Below, one piece after another: positions 62,501-64,000 of a stretch of DNA of 64,000 nt (position 1 is its first letter; each line of letters starts with the position of its first letter). Made by a program: the position numbers and the translations under genes. The stretch comes from Armatimonadota bacterium (lineage in GTDB: Bacteria > Armatimonadota > UBA5829 > DTJY01), in NCBI GenBank assembly GCA_029907255.1, contig JARYMF010000004.1, positions 234,205 to 298,204 on the forward strand. The letters run 5' to 3'. The notes below the pieces were generated by a model. That model made no database searches. It had not been told where the DNA came from and saw only the letters and a list, made by a program, of their open reading frames with translations.

Positions 62501-63030
62501 AACTCTCCCTGGCGCTCAACCATAGTCGTACGATCATATCCAAGGTCAACCAAAGCGCGCACACAAGCTTCAAGGTCGAGCATTTCGCCGTTCTCGATTC
62601 TTATTCTGGAGGCGGACAGCACGCTGGGAGGAATAGTTTTCTGAAGAACGGAGCCTATGGGAGCAATCACAACAACTGGTTTATTGTCGAGCAAGCATAT
62701 CATTGCCGAGAGTCGCCGCCCAATGACATCTACATCAGTATCGCCCTCTTGGTAAGTCATGCCCTCGGCCGGCGGCACTAAGATTACATCGCCATCTTCA
62801 TAACCGAAGGCGGCCATATCATCATAAAGCGCTTCAGCCTGCTCATAGTTGAAAGTAATCAAAAGCAAGGGCCTGTTGAGAAGGCGATGGATGGCAGCAA
62901 CAAAAGCCCCTTTTGCAGCCGCAGTCAGTCCCTCAATTTGGACTGTCCTGCCGCCAACTTGCAGCACGTCGCACGCCTGGCGCAACTCTTGCATTTCCTG
63001 GAAAATTTTCAAAACAAGGTCGAGATTCAC
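59515..63030 (-). CDS. mfd: Transcription-repair coupling factor
   Basis: A protein of about 1171 residues that removes stalled RNA polymerase and recruits UvrA. Order: UvrB-like N-domain, CarD-like RNA-polymerase-interacting domain (EGDYVVHINHGIGRYRGL), helicase motifs GDVGYGKTEVAIRA, DEEQRFGV, QLRGRVGRSNR, and a TRCF C-terminal domain. I prefer GTG at 63030; a longer ORF start 17 codons upstream would place the first codons inside a terminator-like stem-loop. Confidence 0.95.
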   Translation of the reverse strand: MNLDLVLKIFQEMQELRQACDVLQVGGRTVQIEGLTAAAKGAFVAAIHRLLNRPLLLITFNYEQAEALYDDMAAFGYEDGDVILVPPAEGMTYQEGDTDVDVIGRRLSAMICLLDNKPVVVIAPIGSVLQKTIPPSVLSASRIRIENGEMLDLEACVRALVDLGYDRTTMVERQGEFSQRGGILDVFPSTESMPYRIELFGDEVESIRSFSVESQRSHAETAYIDIAPAREILLGPGVAEAAVASLRKLLESSISDLDCETQARLEDHVEDDIARIGNRACFDGIEYYLPIIYQNASCMLDYLPPDVIVVVDEPHQIKSHWEQLYQELAETRAAHVKRGDILPLPVDHFVPFNDAMSLLAGRGCNLILSLLSRTVPWFNPDTRIVVPSAPMDAFGGQMNVLIEQLRTWLSNQCKVILVSNQSHRVVELLTEHELSVVDFEDQSRDGSGICVVNGTLRSGFKITNARLMVATDGEMFGLSRLRRPKKASRRGLPISSLLELAEGDYVVHINHGIGRYRGLTKLSGACGDRDYILIEYAGTDRLYVPVDQIDRIQKYIGVEGQTPTLNRLGGSEWARTTKRVKQAVKEMAKELLALYAARQTIEGHSFGPDTPWQQELESAFEYQETPDQMEAIQEVKQDLESPKPMDRLICGDVGYGKTEVAIRAVFKVVNDGKQAAVLAPTTVLAQQHFNTFRERFAAYPVNIEMLSRFRSRAEQKKVIEGLRTGVVDVVIGTHRLLSKDIEFRDLGLLVVDEEQRFGVAQKERLKQLRKTVDVLTLTATPIPRTLQMSLSGIRDMSLMDDPPEGRMPIKTYCREYDDNLIRDAILRELDRGGQVYFVHNRVENIEHVAEHVRRLVPHARVEIGHGQMPEDQLERVMLDFYEHKFDVLVCTTIIESGLDIPNANTIIINNSDRMGLAQLYQLRGRVGRSNRQAYAYLLYEPHRIMSETAEKRLQAIKEFSELGSGFRIALRDLEIRGAGNLLGPEQHGQMAAVGFDMYCRLLAEAVQEIKGEEPDKFDLPPADLPMDANIPTDYIPSEGLRLEFYKRMTAVRCLKDVDEIAEEMKDRFGELPTPVKNSLDILKLRLKASGIGIEGVTSDKRQVIIKFAHGVRLAPDVGLFLKKEFPGVIFSIDRVIVDARTPELLPLLNKILAALPEALEESKQMYLSILR

Positions 63031-63045
63031 AACACAAACCCCAAA

Positions 63046-63087
63046 AGGGCTTTGGCCCGACACCCAGGGGGTGCCCACCAAAGCCCT
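63046..63087 (-). terminator. Stem-loop between ftsB-like gene and mfd
   Basis: AGGGCTTTGG at 63046-63055 pairs perfectly with CCAAAGCCCT at 63078-63087; on the minus transcript TTTT follows the stem. It probably ends or dampens transcription before mfd. The inner part contains another short hairpin. Confidence 0.55.
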
Positions 63088-63148
63088 CGCAATTAAATTC
63101 TAGCTATTAAATTATAGCAGGATTTCAAACTGAAATCTATGGTTAGTT

Positions 63149-63610
63149 CTAGCGTAATTCTCTATCGTCAGTTACAAAAAAGCCTGCAATTTCGCCCGCT
63201 ATTCTCTGCCATATGTTTGGATGGGCGTTTTCACCTGCACTTCGCTCCGAATCTTCCTTGCTTGGACTCTGTATTATAAGCGCAATCTCACCTTCTTTAA
63301 CCATGCCCAGCTTTCTTGCTTCTGCCTCGATTCCATCTTTCGTCTTTAGGTATGCAATCTCGCTCCTTAGATTGCGGTTCTCAGCTTCAATTCGGGCTAT
63401 CTCCCGCTCAATCTGCGTTTTCTCTCGAGATTCGCGAGAGTCAAGGATGTAAGGCTCAGTAATCTTGCTTACGATATGCCATAAGCAGAGTACTGCAAGT
63501 ATGGTTGCAAAAGAATAACCTAGGTTTAATAAAAACCTATACGCTTTTTTAGGGCGCTTCCGTAGCTTTGGAGTCCTCATCAAAAAAATGCTGGGAGTTG
63601 CTCTGGGCAT
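63149..63610 (-). CDS. Septum formation initiator family protein (FtsB/DivIC-like)
   Basis: A 153-residue protein with one membrane helix (LLNLGYSFATILAVLCLWHIV) and an extracytoplasmic coiled coil (ESREKTQIEREIARIEAENRNLRSEIAYL) followed by EAEARKLGMVKEGEIALII, the FtsB/DivIC closing motif. It would take part in the divisome with FtsL and FtsQ/DivIB. Three start codons are possible; I chose MPRATPS, which has GGGGGT at nine bases. Confidence 0.85.
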   Translation of the reverse strand: MPRATPSIFLMRTPKLRKRPKKAYRFLLNLGYSFATILAVLCLWHIVSKITEPYILDSRESREKTQIEREIARIEAENRNLRSEIAYLKTKDGIEAEARKLGMVKEGEIALIIQSPSKEDSERSAGENAHPNIWQRIAGEIAGFFVTDDRELR

Positions 63611-63710
63611 CGAATTACTACCCCCACCCAATTGCCTTATTTTATTTACTTTACTTGCCGATGAAAGAGAGGTATTATTTTCTTTCTTTTACAGCTGGTT
63701 TAGCATGGAA

Positions 63711-64000
63711 CTATGTTGTGATTGGCTGGCCAACGGTGTGGACTTTGATTAAGTTGGTCCTACCGGGGACGCCTGCCGGAACGCCTGCTGTCAGAACTAT
63801 TGTATCGTTGGGTTTAACAAGCCCGGCGCGCATTACTCCGTCCACAGCCTCAGATATCATCTCGTCAGTACTCCGACTAGGCTTGACAAGCACCGGATAC
63901 ACACCCCACGAAAGCGCCAACTGCCTATAAGTCGCCGTCGAAGTGGCAGCTGCAATTATAGGCGCCGTCGGCCTGTACTTTGAAACTGCCCTTGCAGTTG
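63711..64000 (-). CDS. pyk: Pyruvate kinase, C-terminal part (runs off the right edge)
   Basis: The last 96 or so residues of pyruvate kinase. The edge-to-stop translation contains AVSKYRPTAPIIAAATSTATYRQLALSWGVYPVLVKPSRSTDEMI, then VKPNDTIVLTAGVPAGVPGRTNLIKVHTVG, typical of the PK C-domain. The 5' end lies beyond the window. It precedes the FtsB-like gene with a 100-base gap. Confidence 0.93.
   Translation of the reverse strand, partial: TARAVSKYRPTAPIIAAATSTATYRQLALSWGVYPVLVKPSRSTDEMISEAVDGVMRAGLVKPNDTIVLTAGVPAGVPGRTNLIKVHTVGQPITT

Noticed and set aside
1..64000. CRISPR arrays, IS elements, prophage genes, rRNA operon
   Set aside because: Looked for regular repeats, transposase, integrase-cargo or phage motifs and rRNA stretches; none found. 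The only recombinase is a chromosomal XerC.

Overview
The window reads as one contiguous bacterial chromosome segment, gene-dense, with about 47 to 50 % GC by eye. It holds no insertion sequence, prophage, CRISPR array or rRNA. The taxon cannot be fixed from the sequence alone. Several gene orders are Terrabacteria- or Firmicutes-like: rpmF-plsX-fabH-fabD-fabG-acpP-fabF, rpsU-yqeY-pgpH-ybeY-dgkA-corC and xerC-hslV-hslU. An alpha/beta-type spore-protein (SASP) homologue points the same way. A DUF6785-type membrane protein, a BNR-type exported protein, TMTC-like TPR membrane proteins and a dockerin-like fragment are commoner in Armatimonadota- or planctomycete-like genomes. My best guess is an Armatimonadota-like or deep-branching Firmicutes-like lineage, held loosely.

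Layout from left to right. Positions 1-1.7 kb hold a minus-strand set marR-iscU-nfu-cysE for Fe-S assembly and cysteine synthesis, with a consensus promoter and an abutting palindrome; cysE runs off the left edge and starts at TTG. At 1.85 kb is a divergent SASP gene. From 2.1 to 6.3 kb lies an iorA-iorB-paaK-ACT operon for 2-oxoacid oxidation and CoA-ligase chemistry. From 6.5 to 20 kb is a long minus-strand run: an exported BNR protein, MTAP, RNase III, an aminotransferase, a zinc-ribbon acidic protein, the full type II fatty-acid set, L32, YceD, acetate kinase, Pta and a coiled-coil protein. From 20 to 26 kb are coaD, recG, a LolA-like exported protein and etfAB (EtfA carries two 4Fe-4S clusters). 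From 26 to 34 kb, mostly plus strand, are a DUF6785 membrane protein, a C39-like exported peptidase (minus), ychF, a stand-alone trpF, a small membrane protein, tRNA-Gly/Arg/His and pheA.

From 34 to 40.5 kb are three large membrane proteins on the minus strand (YfhO-like and two tandem TMTC-like TPR paralogues), plus a small membrane ORF overlapping the second. From 40.7 to 48 kb is the rpsU-yqeY-pgpH-ybeY-dgkA/PAP2-corC series, then mtaB and a HIT hydrolase. From 48.2 to 50.9 kb are a dockerin-like remnant and an orphan V4R histidine kinase. From 50.9 to 57.6 kb, plus strand, are a GH4 glycosidase, xerC-hslV-hslU and a secreted repeat protein. From 57.7 to 64 kb, minus strand, are a small exported protein, a BaiN-type flavoprotein, mfd, an FtsB/DivIC-like gene and the 3' end of pyk.

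Most genes are housekeeping. The better leads are: the Cys-motif MarR beside Fe-S and cysteine genes; the SASP homologue; the DgkA-PAP2 fusion; the long pgpH/ybeY overlap; the acpP-fabF intercistronic stem-loop; the etfB leader hairpin; the orphan V4R kinase; and the 97 % identical internal repeats of the secreted protein. I found no clear, complete new defence or mobile system.
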